The notes: generated from the sequence alone by a model not told the origin. Numbered from the stretch's first letter, positions 33,640-41,762 are shown. The stretch: DNA of 64,000 nucleotides from Desulfobacula toluolica Tol2 (GCF_000307105.1 NC_018645.1:942578-1006577); one strand, 5' to 3'. Made by a program: numbers and translations.

Positions 33640-33923
33640 TTGCTGATGACGCGTTTATCATACTCTTCAAAGCTTGCGGTCAATTTTTGATTAAAACGCA
33701 CTGGCTCAGCCAGGGCATCAAAGAAGATCCTTGAATCTTTTGTATTCAATGTCATCATCTGATGTTCCTGTACTGTTTCCGCTGCACGCTCCAGGGCACA
33801 GGTCAGTATAAAATGACTGACTGTCTTGCCCTCAAAACCTGCCGCAAGATCTATAAGGCGTTTTGCACTGCTTTTTATACGAAGATTGATCCGTTCGTTT
33901 TTATTTTGAGTTGCTGCATCCAT
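33636..33923 (-). CDS. tacA: DUF1778 antitoxin (TacA type)
   Basis: The 95-aa protein starts MDAATQNKNERINLRIKSSA, a ribbon-helix-helix DNA-binding domain, followed by KRLIDLAAGFEGKTVSHFIL and a toxin-binding tail ending DKRVISK. I use the ATG at 33921-33923, with GGGG 8 nt upstream, rather than a start 36 bases earlier. It should repress its own promoter with the toxin as co-repressor. Confidence 0.9.
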   Translation of the reverse strand: MDAATQNKNERINLRIKSSAKRLIDLAAGFEGKTVSHFILTCALERAAETVQEHQMMTLNTKDSRIFFDALAEPVRFNQKLTASFEEYDKRVISK

Positions 33924-33998
33924 GGTAGAATCCCCTGAGTTTTTATAAAAAATCGTCAAGAAAACCCCTGACTCTTCAGCTTATGAGGGTGTTGACTT

Positions 33999-34045
33999 AC
34001 ATTTACACACTGCATAAATGTACATCATAACGGTGCCTTTGTCAA
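33999..34045 (-). promoter_or_regulatory. tacAT promoter and operator
   Basis: On the minus strand TTGACA (34040-34045) and TACATT (34017-34022) are separated by 17 bp. A 7-bp perfect inverted repeat ACATTTA/TAAATGT (33999-34005 and 34015-34021) overlaps the -10 box and is a good candidate for the antitoxin-binding site. Confidence 0.6.
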
Positions 34046-34067
34046 ATATTGGCTCTGGGGTGGCTCT

Positions 34068-34096
34068 GGGGTCAGGCTTGGCTTGTTGGCTTATTG
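34068..34096 (+). repeat. 29-bp array repeat, copy 13
   Basis: Full copy (GTT variant) preceded by TGGCTCTGGGG, as at copies 7 and 14. Confidence 0.95.
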
Positions 34097-34120
34097 GTGT
34101 TTTGCAAAGTTGGATAAACT

Positions 34121-34441
34121 TTAAGATTTTGTGCTGTATGCTTCATCATGTGGACCCATCAGTACAAATCGAATGGTTTCATCGGCAGTTGTTGAACAAT
34201 CGGAACAGGCTACAAACGCTGAATTACCTTTTTTTCTGCAAGAGGCACAATACAAATAAATGATGATAAAGTTGCGCTTGAGCGGACATGAATAAAACCC
34301 TCGGAAATTGCCCTTCAGAGGTTCACCCAGTTCAACGGGGTGTTCCATTATCTGGCGAACTTTCTGTTCAATCTGCTTCTTGATACCGGAATGCTTTTTA
34401 ACCGCTTTCAGAAAGGCTTTTTCAAATTGAGCTTTCATCAA
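34121..34441 (-). CDS. RelE-like toxin
   Basis: The 106-aa protein reads MMKAQFEKAFLKAVKKHSGI, LKGNFRGFYSCPLKRNFIII and ETIRFVLMGPHDEAY, resembling YafQ/RelE-type toxins with a final GxHDE region. It contains an extra Cys-rich segment (YCASCRKKGN and CSDCSTT) near residues 64-85, not usual in the family. It overlaps the antitoxin stop by 4 bp. Confidence 0.8.
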   Translation of the reverse strand: MMKAQFEKAFLKAVKKHSGIKKQIEQKVRQIMEHPVELGEPLKGNFRGFYSCPLKRNFIIIYLYCASCRKKGNSAFVACSDCSTTADETIRFVLMGPHDEAYSTKS

Positions 34442-34695
34442 TCGCCAAAAACATCTTCAAAAGTATGCCATTGGGAGGTGCCGTTACGAAGATTGGATTG
34501 CACATCAAGCAGTGCTTTAGAAAAATCAGGGTTAGAGAGGATGATCTCCATACTGTCTCCCTGAGAATGCCTCTTGAGTGCCAGAACAAATTGCGTCACC
34601 ACATCTGCCATTGTGGTTCTATTTTCTTGAACATATACCTTTACAAAATCTGCCAGATCCTGATCAATGCTTATATTTAAACGTGTTTTGGGCAT
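34438..34695 (-). CDS. RHH antitoxin
   Basis: The 85-aa protein starts MPKTRLNISIDQDLADFVKV with AAGGAGG 6 nt upstream and ends HTFEDVFGD. It is the paired version of the orphan at 19284-19538. Its ribbon-helix-helix part is expected to bind its promoter and its tail to wrap the toxin. Confidence 0.82.
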   Translation of the reverse strand: MPKTRLNISIDQDLADFVKVYVQENRTTMADVVTQFVLALKRHSQGDSMEIILSNPDFSKALLDVQSNLRNGTSQWHTFEDVFGD

Positions 34696-35050
34696 GGTGA
34701 GCCTCCTTCTTGTTTCATTGTTCCTAATATACACCCATGAGGAGCAGCAGTCAAGCAGGGGCTGGGGTCACCCATTAAAAGGTACTTGTCAAGAGAATAA
34801 ACCCCGCCATTACAAAAAAGTTTGTTTTTTTGTCAAGTTGTTTCCTAAAATGTCAGGGTCTGACCCAGCTAAGTTGTTATTATTAAAGACTAATTGATTC
34901 AAAAAATCTCGATTTCATTTCTTAAAATCCACTTTTAGGGGGCAAAAACAGCGTTGTAAGAATTCTATTGGAGGTCAGGCCTGCGTTGTTGTCGTCCTTA
35001 GAAGGTAGCGTATCCAATGTCATCATAATGAGCAACAATGCTGACTGTGA

Positions 35051-35338
35051 TTACGCAGACGGAATCAGATTTTTTATCTTATGCACAAAAAAATTTTCAC
35101 TCCACAAGCTCAGACTATACTGCTCCGACGGTCTGAGAAATCGTTGAACATCAGCTGCTGCAGTCTGCCAGTCAATGCTGGATGCTTTTCGGGTCAACTC
35201 ATGTTTCAGCCATTTTATATTTAGATCTATTTTCTGGTTTGCCCATGGTCCCCACTGAATCGGAAAATCTTGTCATTCCATATAAAATCCGCAGGCTGGT
35301 AACTCCCTGGAATCCCGCCACTTCAAAAAAATCGGCAC
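35051..35338 (-). pseudogene. AbiEii/AbiGii-like nucleotidyltransferase C-terminal fragment
   Basis: The minus strand encodes KWRDSRELPACGFYME, a TGA, then QDFPIQWGPWANQKID, SSIDWQTAAADVQRFL and LWSENFFVHKI before a stop. The IDWxxAxxDVxxFL pattern resembles the C-terminus of AbiEii toxins. The internal TGA could be a mutated TGG. This is my reading of a weak match and could be another NTase family. Confidence 0.4.
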
Positions 35339-35348
35339 GCCACAAACC

Positions 35349-35459
35349 TTAGCAGTATAACTCATAAACATGATAATGTCCTTTCTTGATAAAATTGACC
35401 ATGGACAATTTTACATCATTTTTCATTTGTTGTACAGATTTTAGCCCTGGGGTGGCTCT
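35349..35459 (-). pseudogene. HicB-like promoter and 5' fragment (duplicate)
   Basis: About 110 bp match 22833-22943: the first few codons (MFMSYTAK), the Shine-Dalgarno and the TTGACCATGGACAA operator candidate are kept, and the coding sequence breaks off after about eight codons. The adjoining array repeat is also shared. Confidence 0.8.
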
Positions 35460-35488
35460 GGGGTCAGGCTTGGCTTATTGGCTTATTG
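35460..35488 (+). repeat. 29-bp array repeat, copy 14
   Basis: Full copy (ATT variant) whose reverse complement encodes the last residues and TGA stop of the O-antigen ligase-like gene. It pairs as a perfect inverted repeat with 38375-38403. Confidence 0.95.
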
Positions 35489-36729
35489 TGTGATTTCATA
35501 CTGTCCTGGACAGCAATTCCTGCTAAAATTGAGAACAATAAAGCATTGGCCGGGATGTTCAGATTAAAATCACTGAAGCTGTGGATAAGTATGGCAAACA
35601 CACCTGCCATGGCACCAAGGGCAAACCCTCTTTTCTGGCGGCTGTGGCTTGTAAGTTTTTGAAAGCCTGATCTGAAAAAACAGAATAGTGTGAAAATCAT
35701 TATTGGGATTAGTAAAATTCCAGTCTCTGAAATAAAATGCAGATAATCATTGTGTGCGTACCGGAACAACACAGCATATCCTGGAAGCTGATAGGCAGGG
35801 TATTCCACGGCAAAGCTGTCAGGGCCTGTCCCGATCATAAGATTCTCTTTGATCTGATCAATAGCTCCCTGCCAGCATCGTATCCGGCTGCTTAGCGTGT
35901 CTACCGGGTCCTGCTGGGTCAGGGTGGTAATTCTTTGAACAACCGGCAGGCTTGAAAGGATAAACAGAGAAATAATTGTAACACTGATTCCAATTGTCAG
36001 AATCACCTTTTTGTGGACATAGTCTTTTTGAGCTAACAATACACCTGCTATAAACAGTATGGCAGTTATTGTAGACACCCATCCTCCCCTGGACAGGGTG
36101 AATGCCTGGCTTGTCAGAAGAAATATAATAACAAGGATCATGCCTGTTGTTATTTCAAGGCTTCTTTGTCTGGTGATGAAAAGCACTGTTAACATGGGGA
36201 TTGCCATGTCGAGGAACCCTGCCATGTGATTGCGGTTAACATAGGGGCCTGCAAAAGAATTGTTGTATCCCGGGTAGTCCCACCAAGGGAAAGGGTTTAT
36301 ATCTAATTGTTTTAGTATGGCGATAATGGAGATCAGGATGGCGGTTGAGATGATCACATATACCAGGATGCGCTGCTGTTTTCTGGTTTGAATGCTTGAC
36401 AGGGTTATAAAATAGGCGGCTATGTATGTGAGCAGCATGAAAAGACCTTCAAGGGCAAAAGGTTTGTGGGTTGAAAATATAAACGACAATATGCACAAAA
36501 GGATTATAGCTGTTATGGGCTTGGTTAGTGGGTATTGGGTGCTGGATAGTGGGTTTTGGATGCTGGTGAGTGGGTATTTGTTATTGGGTTTTGGGTGCTG
36601 GATTAGTTGGAAGATGGCTGCCAGTATGATGCCAATCTGGATGATGGTTGTTGCCCATGGATGGACTGATCCCTTTGCCAGGGGAGAGAAGACTATCAGG
36701 GAGCAGATTATGTAAAAAGGTATGTTCAT
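35464..36729 (-). CDS. O-antigen ligase/polymerase family membrane protein
   Basis: The 421-aa protein has about 10-12 membrane helices and the Wzy_C loop: LSSRIRCWQGAIDQIKENLM and GTGPDSFAVEYPAYQLPGY near residues 280-320, then FRYAHNDYLHFISETGIL with the conserved His. Near residue 48 a Pro/Tyr-rich insert (KYPLTSIQNPLSSTQYPL) is encoded by a G-rich TGGGTATTGGG-type tract. The last codons (NKPISQA and stop) come from the array repeat. It would ligate or polymerise polysaccharide in the periplasm. Confidence 0.8.
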   Translation of the reverse strand: MNIPFYIICSLIVFSPLAKGSVHPWATTIIQIGIILAAIFQLIQHPKPNNKYPLTSIQNPLSSTQYPLTKPITAIILLCILSFIFSTHKPFALEGLFMLLTYIAAYFITLSSIQTRKQQRILVYVIISTAILISIIAILKQLDINPFPWWDYPGYNNSFAGPYVNRNHMAGFLDMAIPMLTVLFITRQRSLEITTGMILVIIFLLTSQAFTLSRGGWVSTITAILFIAGVLLAQKDYVHKKVILTIGISVTIISLFILSSLPVVQRITTLTQQDPVDTLSSRIRCWQGAIDQIKENLMIGTGPDSFAVEYPAYQLPGYAVLFRYAHNDYLHFISETGILLIPIMIFTLFCFFRSGFQKLTSHSRQKRGFALGAMAGVFAILIHSFSDFNLNIPANALLFSILAGIAVQDSMKSHNKPISQA

Positions 36730-36795
36730 AAGGTCATGTTCCAGTCGTTTAATTCCAGAAGGCAGCAGAATTGTTTTCCGCTGTCTTACTTGTTG

Positions 36796-38346
36796 CTATT
36801 TATGGCTTAGAAGTCTTTTTTGCAGGTCTTTATAGTTCTGCTTATCCGGAGCAAGGTCAATGGCCTTTTGGATATAGGCCAGCCCTTCCTTGAAAAGTCC
36901 TTCCTGCTCATGGGCCAGGGCAATCCTATAGGCAAAACCACTGTGTTTATGGTTTATACTGAAGGCTTTTTTCCAGTCCTCGGCAGCGTCAGCATATTTT
37001 TTCTGGCTCCATCTGGTCCAGGCCCGGTAATTATAAAAGTTAGAGTTTTCTTTGGGGCTGTGCTGGATTGTCTTTGTGGCGACTTCTTCGGCATGGGCAT
37101 ATTTTTTCTGGTTATTTAAGGCCTGGGAAAGCAGATAGTAATAATAGGGATTATCCGGATCAAGCCGGGTGGCCTTCTGGCTTGCGATTTCCATCTGGTC
37201 CCAGTCTTTTTCTTTTTGGGCTGTCTGTGCCAGAAGATAATAGGCTGGTGCATAGGGTTCTGCTGCAATGATTTGGATCAGCCTTGCTTTCCCAAGTTGG
37301 GGCTGACCCTTGTCGATCCAGCATCTGGCAACGAGCATATCCAGGTTCCGGTTTCCCAGGTTGTTCTCCTGGAGATAAACGGAAAAATTTAAAAATTTTT
37401 CAAACAGTTTTTCCCTTTTAAAGACTGTATAAATCCGGTTGATGGTGGAATTTGAATTTTCAGTTAATAAAAGACTTTTTTTAAAAGCATCAAACCCTTT
37501 TTCATATTGTTTGTTTTTTAAATACAGCTGTCCCATATGGATATGGTCATAGTATGAATTTGAAGACGGCGTATGATTCAGAAGATCTGTGTAATAAGAA
37601 ATGGATTTTTCAAAGTCATTTTTTGTTGCATATATATCAGCAAGTGCTTTTAATGCATCCCTTGGCAGAATTTCTTTTGCAATTGCCTGGTGAAGTCCCT
37701 GTTCAATGTAAGGCAGCAGGTCATCAGTATAAAAGTCCTCTTTTTTCAGATTCCTGTATGATGGAGGATGAATTTCCATCATATATTGGACAAGTTCGGG
37801 AATTTTTGCTTTCAATCCCTTGTATTGCAGATATCTCACATATGCATACCGTACCGTTATACCGGCAGGTCTTAAGTTAAGAGCTTTCTGGTAAAAGGTG
37901 TCGGCATTATAGGGGTTGTTTTTTTTGGGATAAAGCCATGCGTAAGCTTTTTCCAATCCTTCGTAGGTTCGTGTGAGCCAGTATGAGTTGATATAGTGTT
38001 CAGGTTCTATTTTATCTGCTTTATCAAGATAAGATTTTGCTTTGAGCAATATATCAAATGGGGCAGGGGATAAGCCCTGTTCTTTCCACTCTTTTATGGC
38101 CAGCTGATATAATGCCTGTCCATGATTGGTATAGATTCTGAACAGATCTGCCTGGGCAAACCAGTTCTCAATTGATTTGGGCATGGCCTGTTCTGCCCGT
38201 TTAAAATGATCAATAGCCTGGGTGTAGTTTTTTAACTTAAATTGGTTGATCCCTTCCTGGTATAAAAACCTGGGCCACAACAGGGAACAGCAGATGATGA
38301 GCAGGGTTGATAAAACACAGATCAGTAAGAGTTTAAGCTGTTTCAT
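36796..38346 (-). CDS. Membrane-anchored TPR-repeat protein
   Basis: The 516-aa protein has an N-terminal membrane anchor (residues 6-26, LLLICVLSTLLIICCSLLWP). Tetratricopeptide-like repeats follow from about residue 35 to the end, for example YTQAIDHFKRAEQAMPKS, PAYYLLAQTAQKEKDWDQME and KYADAAEDWKKAFSIN. Such proteins next to O-antigen ligase-like genes often serve in polysaccharide assembly, a role here inferred from context. It precedes the ligase gene by 66 bp. Confidence 0.82.
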   Translation of the reverse strand: MKQLKLLLICVLSTLLIICCSLLWPRFLYQEGINQFKLKNYTQAIDHFKRAEQAMPKSIENWFAQADLFRIYTNHGQALYQLAIKEWKEQGLSPAPFDILLKAKSYLDKADKIEPEHYINSYWLTRTYEGLEKAYAWLYPKKNNPYNADTFYQKALNLRPAGITVRYAYVRYLQYKGLKAKIPELVQYMMEIHPPSYRNLKKEDFYTDDLLPYIEQGLHQAIAKEILPRDALKALADIYATKNDFEKSISYYTDLLNHTPSSNSYYDHIHMGQLYLKNKQYEKGFDAFKKSLLLTENSNSTINRIYTVFKREKLFEKFLNFSVYLQENNLGNRNLDMLVARCWIDKGQPQLGKARLIQIIAAEPYAPAYYLLAQTAQKEKDWDQMEIASQKATRLDPDNPYYYYLLSQALNNQKKYAHAEEVATKTIQHSPKENSNFYNYRAWTRWSQKKYADAAEDWKKAFSINHKHSGFAYRIALAHEQEGLFKEGLAYIQKAIDLAPDKQNYKDLQKRLLSHK

Positions 38347-38374
38347 ATTGGAAGCAAGCCTTCTGCTTTTTTTT

Positions 38375-38403
38375 CAATAAGCCAATAAGCCAAGCCTGAC
38401 CCC
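38375..38403 (-). repeat. 29-bp array repeat, inverted copy
   Basis: CAATAAGCCAATAAGCCAAG then CCTGACCCC is the exact reverse complement of copies 7 and 14. It is the only full copy in this orientation and marks the right boundary of the array. Confidence 0.97.
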
Positions 38404-38416
38404 ATCAATGACCCCA

Positions 38417-40108
38417 TCAAATGAATCCTTTACGGCTTATATAGAGCATGACTTGCTGGGCAGCTTCATCCGGTGTCAGGCTTGTGGTGTCAATTCGAAG
38501 TTCCGGATTGGTTGGATCTTCGTAAGGATCATCAACGCCGGTAAAGCCTTTTAAAAGTCCGGCTCTTGCTTTGGCATACATGCCTTTTCTGTCGCGTTTT
38601 TCACATTCCGTAATAGGAGTTGCAACATGGACTTCAAAAAAACCGCCGTGGGCTTCAATGGATTGTCTGATCCGGGTTCGGGTTTTTTCATAGGGTGCTA
38701 TGGGAGCGCAGATTGCAACGCCCCTGTTTTTGGTGATTTCCGCTGCCACAAACCCGATTCGGTTGACGTTGATGTCCCGGTGTTCCTTGGAAAAGTTGAG
38801 TTCAGAAGAAAGGTTTCTTCGGACAATATCCCCGTCCAGAAGAGTGGCCGGTCTTGTTCCGATTTCAAGAAATTTTGAATAAAGAATCTTGGCAATGGTG
38901 GATTTGCCCGCACCTGACAGCCCTGTACAAAATATGGTCAACCCTTGTTTTGACGGCGGAGGATAGGACTTTTGAAGCTCCTGGATCACTTCCGGGAAGG
39001 TTGCCCAGTCCGGCACTCGTTTGCCGTTCCTGATTCTTTTCTGGATATCGGTTCCGTTAAAGGAAATGGTGTCAGTGTTCTTTGGTACCTGGCCTGCAAT
39101 TTTGTATTCATCTTCAAAGGGAAGATAGACCATCTCTTTGAATGTGACGGTCTCAACATTCAGTTCTCTGGTGATTTCCCTTGTCAATTCTATGGCCTCG
39201 TCATATTTATAAAACGGGGTGTTGCCGCTGTCATTGCCCGGGGAGGCATGGTCGTGGCCAATCACAAAATGGGTGCAGCCAAAATTTTTCCCTATGATCA
39301 TGTGGAGGATTGCTTCCCTGGGGCCTGCCATTCTCATGGCCAGGGGCAGCAGGTTGAGAACATAGGTGTCAGGAGGATAGTGAGCCGCCACTTTCTGGTA
39401 GCACCGCATACGGGTAAAATGGTCAAAGTCTCCCGGTTTTGTAACCCCTGCTATGGGGAGTAACAATAGATTGGCACGGGCTTTCTGCATGGCCTGGATG
39501 GTCATCTCAAACTGGGGCCGATGGATTGGCTGCCGGGTCTGGAAACCCACGATACGTTTCCATCCAAGTTTTGCAAATGTTTTTTGCACTTCTGCCGGAG
39601 TGTTTCTGATCTGTTTAAAATCCGAGTGGATTGGAAGGTTTACGGCCTGGATTTCACCACCGATATAGGTTTTGCCGGATTTGTTGTACAGATAGTCAAC
39701 GCCAGGGTGGGATTTGTCCAGGGTACCGTATATGGCCATGGCCTCTTTTTCCATGTCCAGGGGCCAGATGTCTTCGATGTTCATGATGCCCAGAAGAAAT
39801 CCTTCCGGGTCCCTCAAGGCCACAGACTGTCCGGTTTCAAGGGTACACGCAAGGCTGTCCTGAATATCCAGGCAGATGGGAATCGGCCACAGCTCTTTGG
39901 ATTCCAGGCGCATGCGGTCCAGAACGGATTCATAATCAATCTGTTTCATAAAGCCTTTTAAAGGAGAGAACACTCCTGTTGCAAGCAGTTCAAAATCACA
40001 GATCTGCCGGTCATTTAAAATAACATCCGGCATGGAAGATGACAGTTTTTTTAAAACAGATTGCTGTTCATGGGAAACAAGAAGATTGACCAATGGATCA
40101 GGGTTCAT
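38417..40108 (-). CDS. sat-cysC: Bifunctional sulfate adenylyltransferase/APS kinase
   Basis: The 563-aa protein fuses two enzymes. ATP sulfurylase occupies residues 1 to about 380, with QTRQPIHRPQ near 194 and IGHDHASPG near 288 (HxxH with Asp-His). APS kinase occupies about 390-560, with the P-loop FCTGLSGAGKST near 395 and GVAICAPIAPYEKTR near 470. It makes PAPS from sulfate and ATP. A sulfate respirer's dissimilatory Sat is usually unfused, so this copy may supply PAPS for sulfation or assimilation. Confidence 0.95.
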   Translation of the reverse strand: MNPDPLVNLLVSHEQQSVLKKLSSSMPDVILNDRQICDFELLATGVFSPLKGFMKQIDYESVLDRMRLESKELWPIPICLDIQDSLACTLETGQSVALRDPEGFLLGIMNIEDIWPLDMEKEAMAIYGTLDKSHPGVDYLYNKSGKTYIGGEIQAVNLPIHSDFKQIRNTPAEVQKTFAKLGWKRIVGFQTRQPIHRPQFEMTIQAMQKARANLLLLPIAGVTKPGDFDHFTRMRCYQKVAAHYPPDTYVLNLLPLAMRMAGPREAILHMIIGKNFGCTHFVIGHDHASPGNDSGNTPFYKYDEAIELTREITRELNVETVTFKEMVYLPFEDEYKIAGQVPKNTDTISFNGTDIQKRIRNGKRVPDWATFPEVIQELQKSYPPPSKQGLTIFCTGLSGAGKSTIAKILYSKFLEIGTRPATLLDGDIVRRNLSSELNFSKEHRDINVNRIGFVAAEITKNRGVAICAPIAPYEKTRTRIRQSIEAHGGFFEVHVATPITECEKRDRKGMYAKARAGLLKGFTGVDDPYEDPTNPELRIDTTSLTPDEAAQQVMLYISRKGFI

Positions 40109-40175
40109 TTTTTTGCCTGGTTATATTTCTTATTCGGTTTGCTGCTTTATCCGGTTTTGTTGTTTTTATCCGGTA

Positions 40176-40580
40176 TTACTCTTTTGCATTCTCATAGGCC
40201 TGGGACAGCCTTTTTTTCAGGTATTGGATTTCATCTGCATCGTATTCATAGAGGTCAAAGCAATACCCGTCTTCACCCAGCAGGCCTTCGGGGATGAGGT
40301 CGCCGGTCTCGTCAGGGTCTGTAATCATCTCTCCGTAAAAACATACGGACAGCCAGCGTTCATCGGGATCATCATCAATGACATCCACCATGGCAAACAG
40401 GGAGCGGTTTTTCTGGCTGTTGTGCCGTGGACGAAGAGAGTAGCTGACCTTTGGGCGTGCATTAAATTCCAGGGTGGTATCCTCAAGTGTTTTCAAGTGG
40501 TCATATAATTCGATAAACGCCTGTCTGGTTTTTGTTTTAGTTTCATTCCATTTTTCAATAAAGTCGTTAATTTCTTTCAT
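40176..40580 (-). CDS. Conserved protein of unknown function
   Basis: The 134-aa acidic protein starts MKEINDFIEKWNETKTKTRQ and ends EIQYLKKRLSQAYENAKE. Helical ends flank a central beta-rich part with SLFAMVDVIDDDPDERWLSV. No catalytic motif is recognised. It lies in the same direction 4 bp after moaB, suggesting co-transcription. Confidence 0.65.
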   Translation of the reverse strand: MKEINDFIEKWNETKTKTRQAFIELYDHLKTLEDTTLEFNARPKVSYSLRPRHNSQKNRSLFAMVDVIDDDPDERWLSVCFYGEMITDPDETGDLIPEGLLGEDGYCFDLYEYDADEIQYLKKRLSQAYENAKE

Positions 40581-40583
40581 TTT

Positions 40584-41087
40584 TTATTCCTTAATATGTT
40601 TGAGCAAGTGTCCAAGTTCAGGGAAGATCAGTTCATTACAGGCCAGTTTACAGGCCTTGATACTGCCCGGCATGCAAAATACAATGGATTGTTGTATGAT
40701 TCCAGCAGTGGCCCGGGAGAGAATGGCGGCTGAATCAATCTCTTCAAAACTCAGCTGGGCAAAAAGAGGTCCGAACGCGGTAAGTTCTTTTTTAAACAAA
40801 GGCTTGACAGCTTCGATGGTAACATCTTTGGGGCTGATACCGGTTCCGCCCGACATGATGATTGCATCCGGGCAGATTTTCTGGGTGATATGTTCGGTTA
40901 ATTCCCTGATGGCTTCAATCTCATCGGTAACTACCTGATGAATCACCACTTCATGGCCCTCTTTTTTTGCCTGCTTTTTTATCCATGCACCTGACTTGTC
41001 CTCAGACAGACCCCTTGTGGTTGATACTGAAATTACGGCAATTTTAATATGATTTGGTGCATCTTTTTTGTGTAAATGTGTACTCAT
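40584..41087 (-). CDS. moaB: MoaB/Mog-family molybdopterin biosynthesis protein
   Basis: The 167-aa protein has the MoCF fold: MSGGTGISPKDVTIEAVKPL near residue 92 is the conserved TGGTG-x-R/K-D-x-T-x-E-A motif. Family members adenylylate molybdopterin or are of MoaB type without essential activity. The pyrR stop is 2 bp upstream. Other Moco genes (mobA, moaE, moaC) are on the opposite strand at 41763-43256. Confidence 0.9.
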   Translation of the reverse strand: MSTHLHKKDAPNHIKIAVISVSTTRGLSEDKSGAWIKKQAKKEGHEVVIHQVVTDEIEAIRELTEHITQKICPDAIIMSGGTGISPKDVTIEAVKPLFKKELTAFGPLFAQLSFEEIDSAAILSRATAGIIQQSIVFCMPGSIKACKLACNELIFPELGHLLKHIKE

Positions 41088-41089
41088 TT

Positions 41090-41623
41090 TTAATCCTGTT
41101 CAATATATACCATATCCTGGTTGTCATGTTCCAAAACCATGACATTGATCATGTCCTGGTGTTCGGTGCCTATGGATATTCCTTTGTAATCGGCCTGGAT
41201 GGGAAGTTCTCTGTGTCCCCGGTCCACCAGAATGGCAAGCTCAATACGGGACGGTCTGCCAAAGTCCATCAACGCATCCATGGCAGCCCTGATGGTCCTG
41301 CCGGTAAACAATACATCATCCACAAGAATGATGTCCATGTCATCCACGCAAAAAGGAATTTTGGACGGCCGTACAATTGGCTGGCGGCTGATTTTTGTCC
41401 AGTCGTCCCGGTACATGTTGATATCCATGCTGCCCACTGGCAGGGTTACATTTTCTATCTTCTGGATTTGATCTGCCAGCCGTTTGGCCAGAAAATCCCC
41501 TCTTGTCTGGATTCCGACAAGGGCAAGGTTTTTTGTCCCTTTATGTTTTTCTATGATCTCATAAGCTATTCTTGTGATGATTCTTTTGAAATCCTGATCA
41601 CTCAGAATGGTTTTTTTTTTCAT
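41090..41623 (-). CDS. pyrR: PyrR-family uracil phosphoribosyltransferase/regulator
   Basis: The 177-aa protein has the PRPP loop DIILVDDVLFTGRTIRAAMD near residue 95, and LALVGIQTRGDFLAKRLADQ near residue 33. PyrR binds pyr mRNA in many bacteria and has UPRTase activity. No anti-terminator-like hairpin or pyr gene is seen in this window. It is divergent from mobA with 139 bp between. Confidence 0.9.
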   Translation of the reverse strand: MKKKTILSDQDFKRIITRIAYEIIEKHKGTKNLALVGIQTRGDFLAKRLADQIQKIENVTLPVGSMDINMYRDDWTKISRQPIVRPSKIPFCVDDMDIILVDDVLFTGRTIRAAMDALMDFGRPSRIELAILVDRGHRELPIQADYKGISIGTEHQDMINVMVLEHDNQDMVYIEQD

Positions 41624-41692
41624 ATATCAACCTTCCCTTGACTTAATATGTGTTTAGAATCTGTATCATCTTTTTTTATAGCGGGCAATACC

Positions 41693-41719
41693 TTGATTTT
41701 AAGTTTGAGTTGCTATAAT
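41693..41719 (+). promoter_or_regulatory. Possible mobA promoter
   Basis: TATAAT (41714-41719) has TTGATT (41693-41698) 15 bp upstream, a short spacer. It lies 43 bp before the mobA start. Support is weak. Confidence 0.35.
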
Positions 41720-41762
41720 CTTTTACAAAATAAACATTTAATTTTTGGCAGGACAGGTGTGA

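Larger units (their letters stand above)
34735..35459. other. Debris region of the array
   Basis: This stretch holds no intact gene. At 34764 a GGGGTCA start of an array repeat breaks off. A Y1-transposase relic occupies 34855-34965 (GGGTCTGACCCAGC plus tail), a degenerate repeat GGAGGTCAGGCCTGCGTTGT is near 34970, an AbiEii-like fragment is at 35051-35338, and a HicB-like 5' fragment follows. Confidence 0.6.

Noticed and set aside
22870-34263. Plus-strand frames containing GSGLAYWLI
   Set aside because: That peptide is the translation of the 29-bp repeat itself and recurs without any real gene.
34800-34845. Rho-independent terminator at ACAAAAAAGTTTGTTTTTTTG
   Set aside because: The stem is all A/T with no GC core, so it is unlikely to terminate on its own.
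17496-38403. CRISPR array based on many direct repeats
   Set aside because: Spacers are variable, gene-sized (about 0.2-2.8 kb) and coding, and no cas genes are present.
17004-38403. Integron cassette array
   Set aside because: No integrase gene, no GTTRRRY core or attC palindromes in the 29-mer. The similarity is only in layout.
17496-38403. Diversity-generating retroelement
   Set aside because: No reverse transcriptase or template/variable repeat pair with adenine-biased changes is seen.
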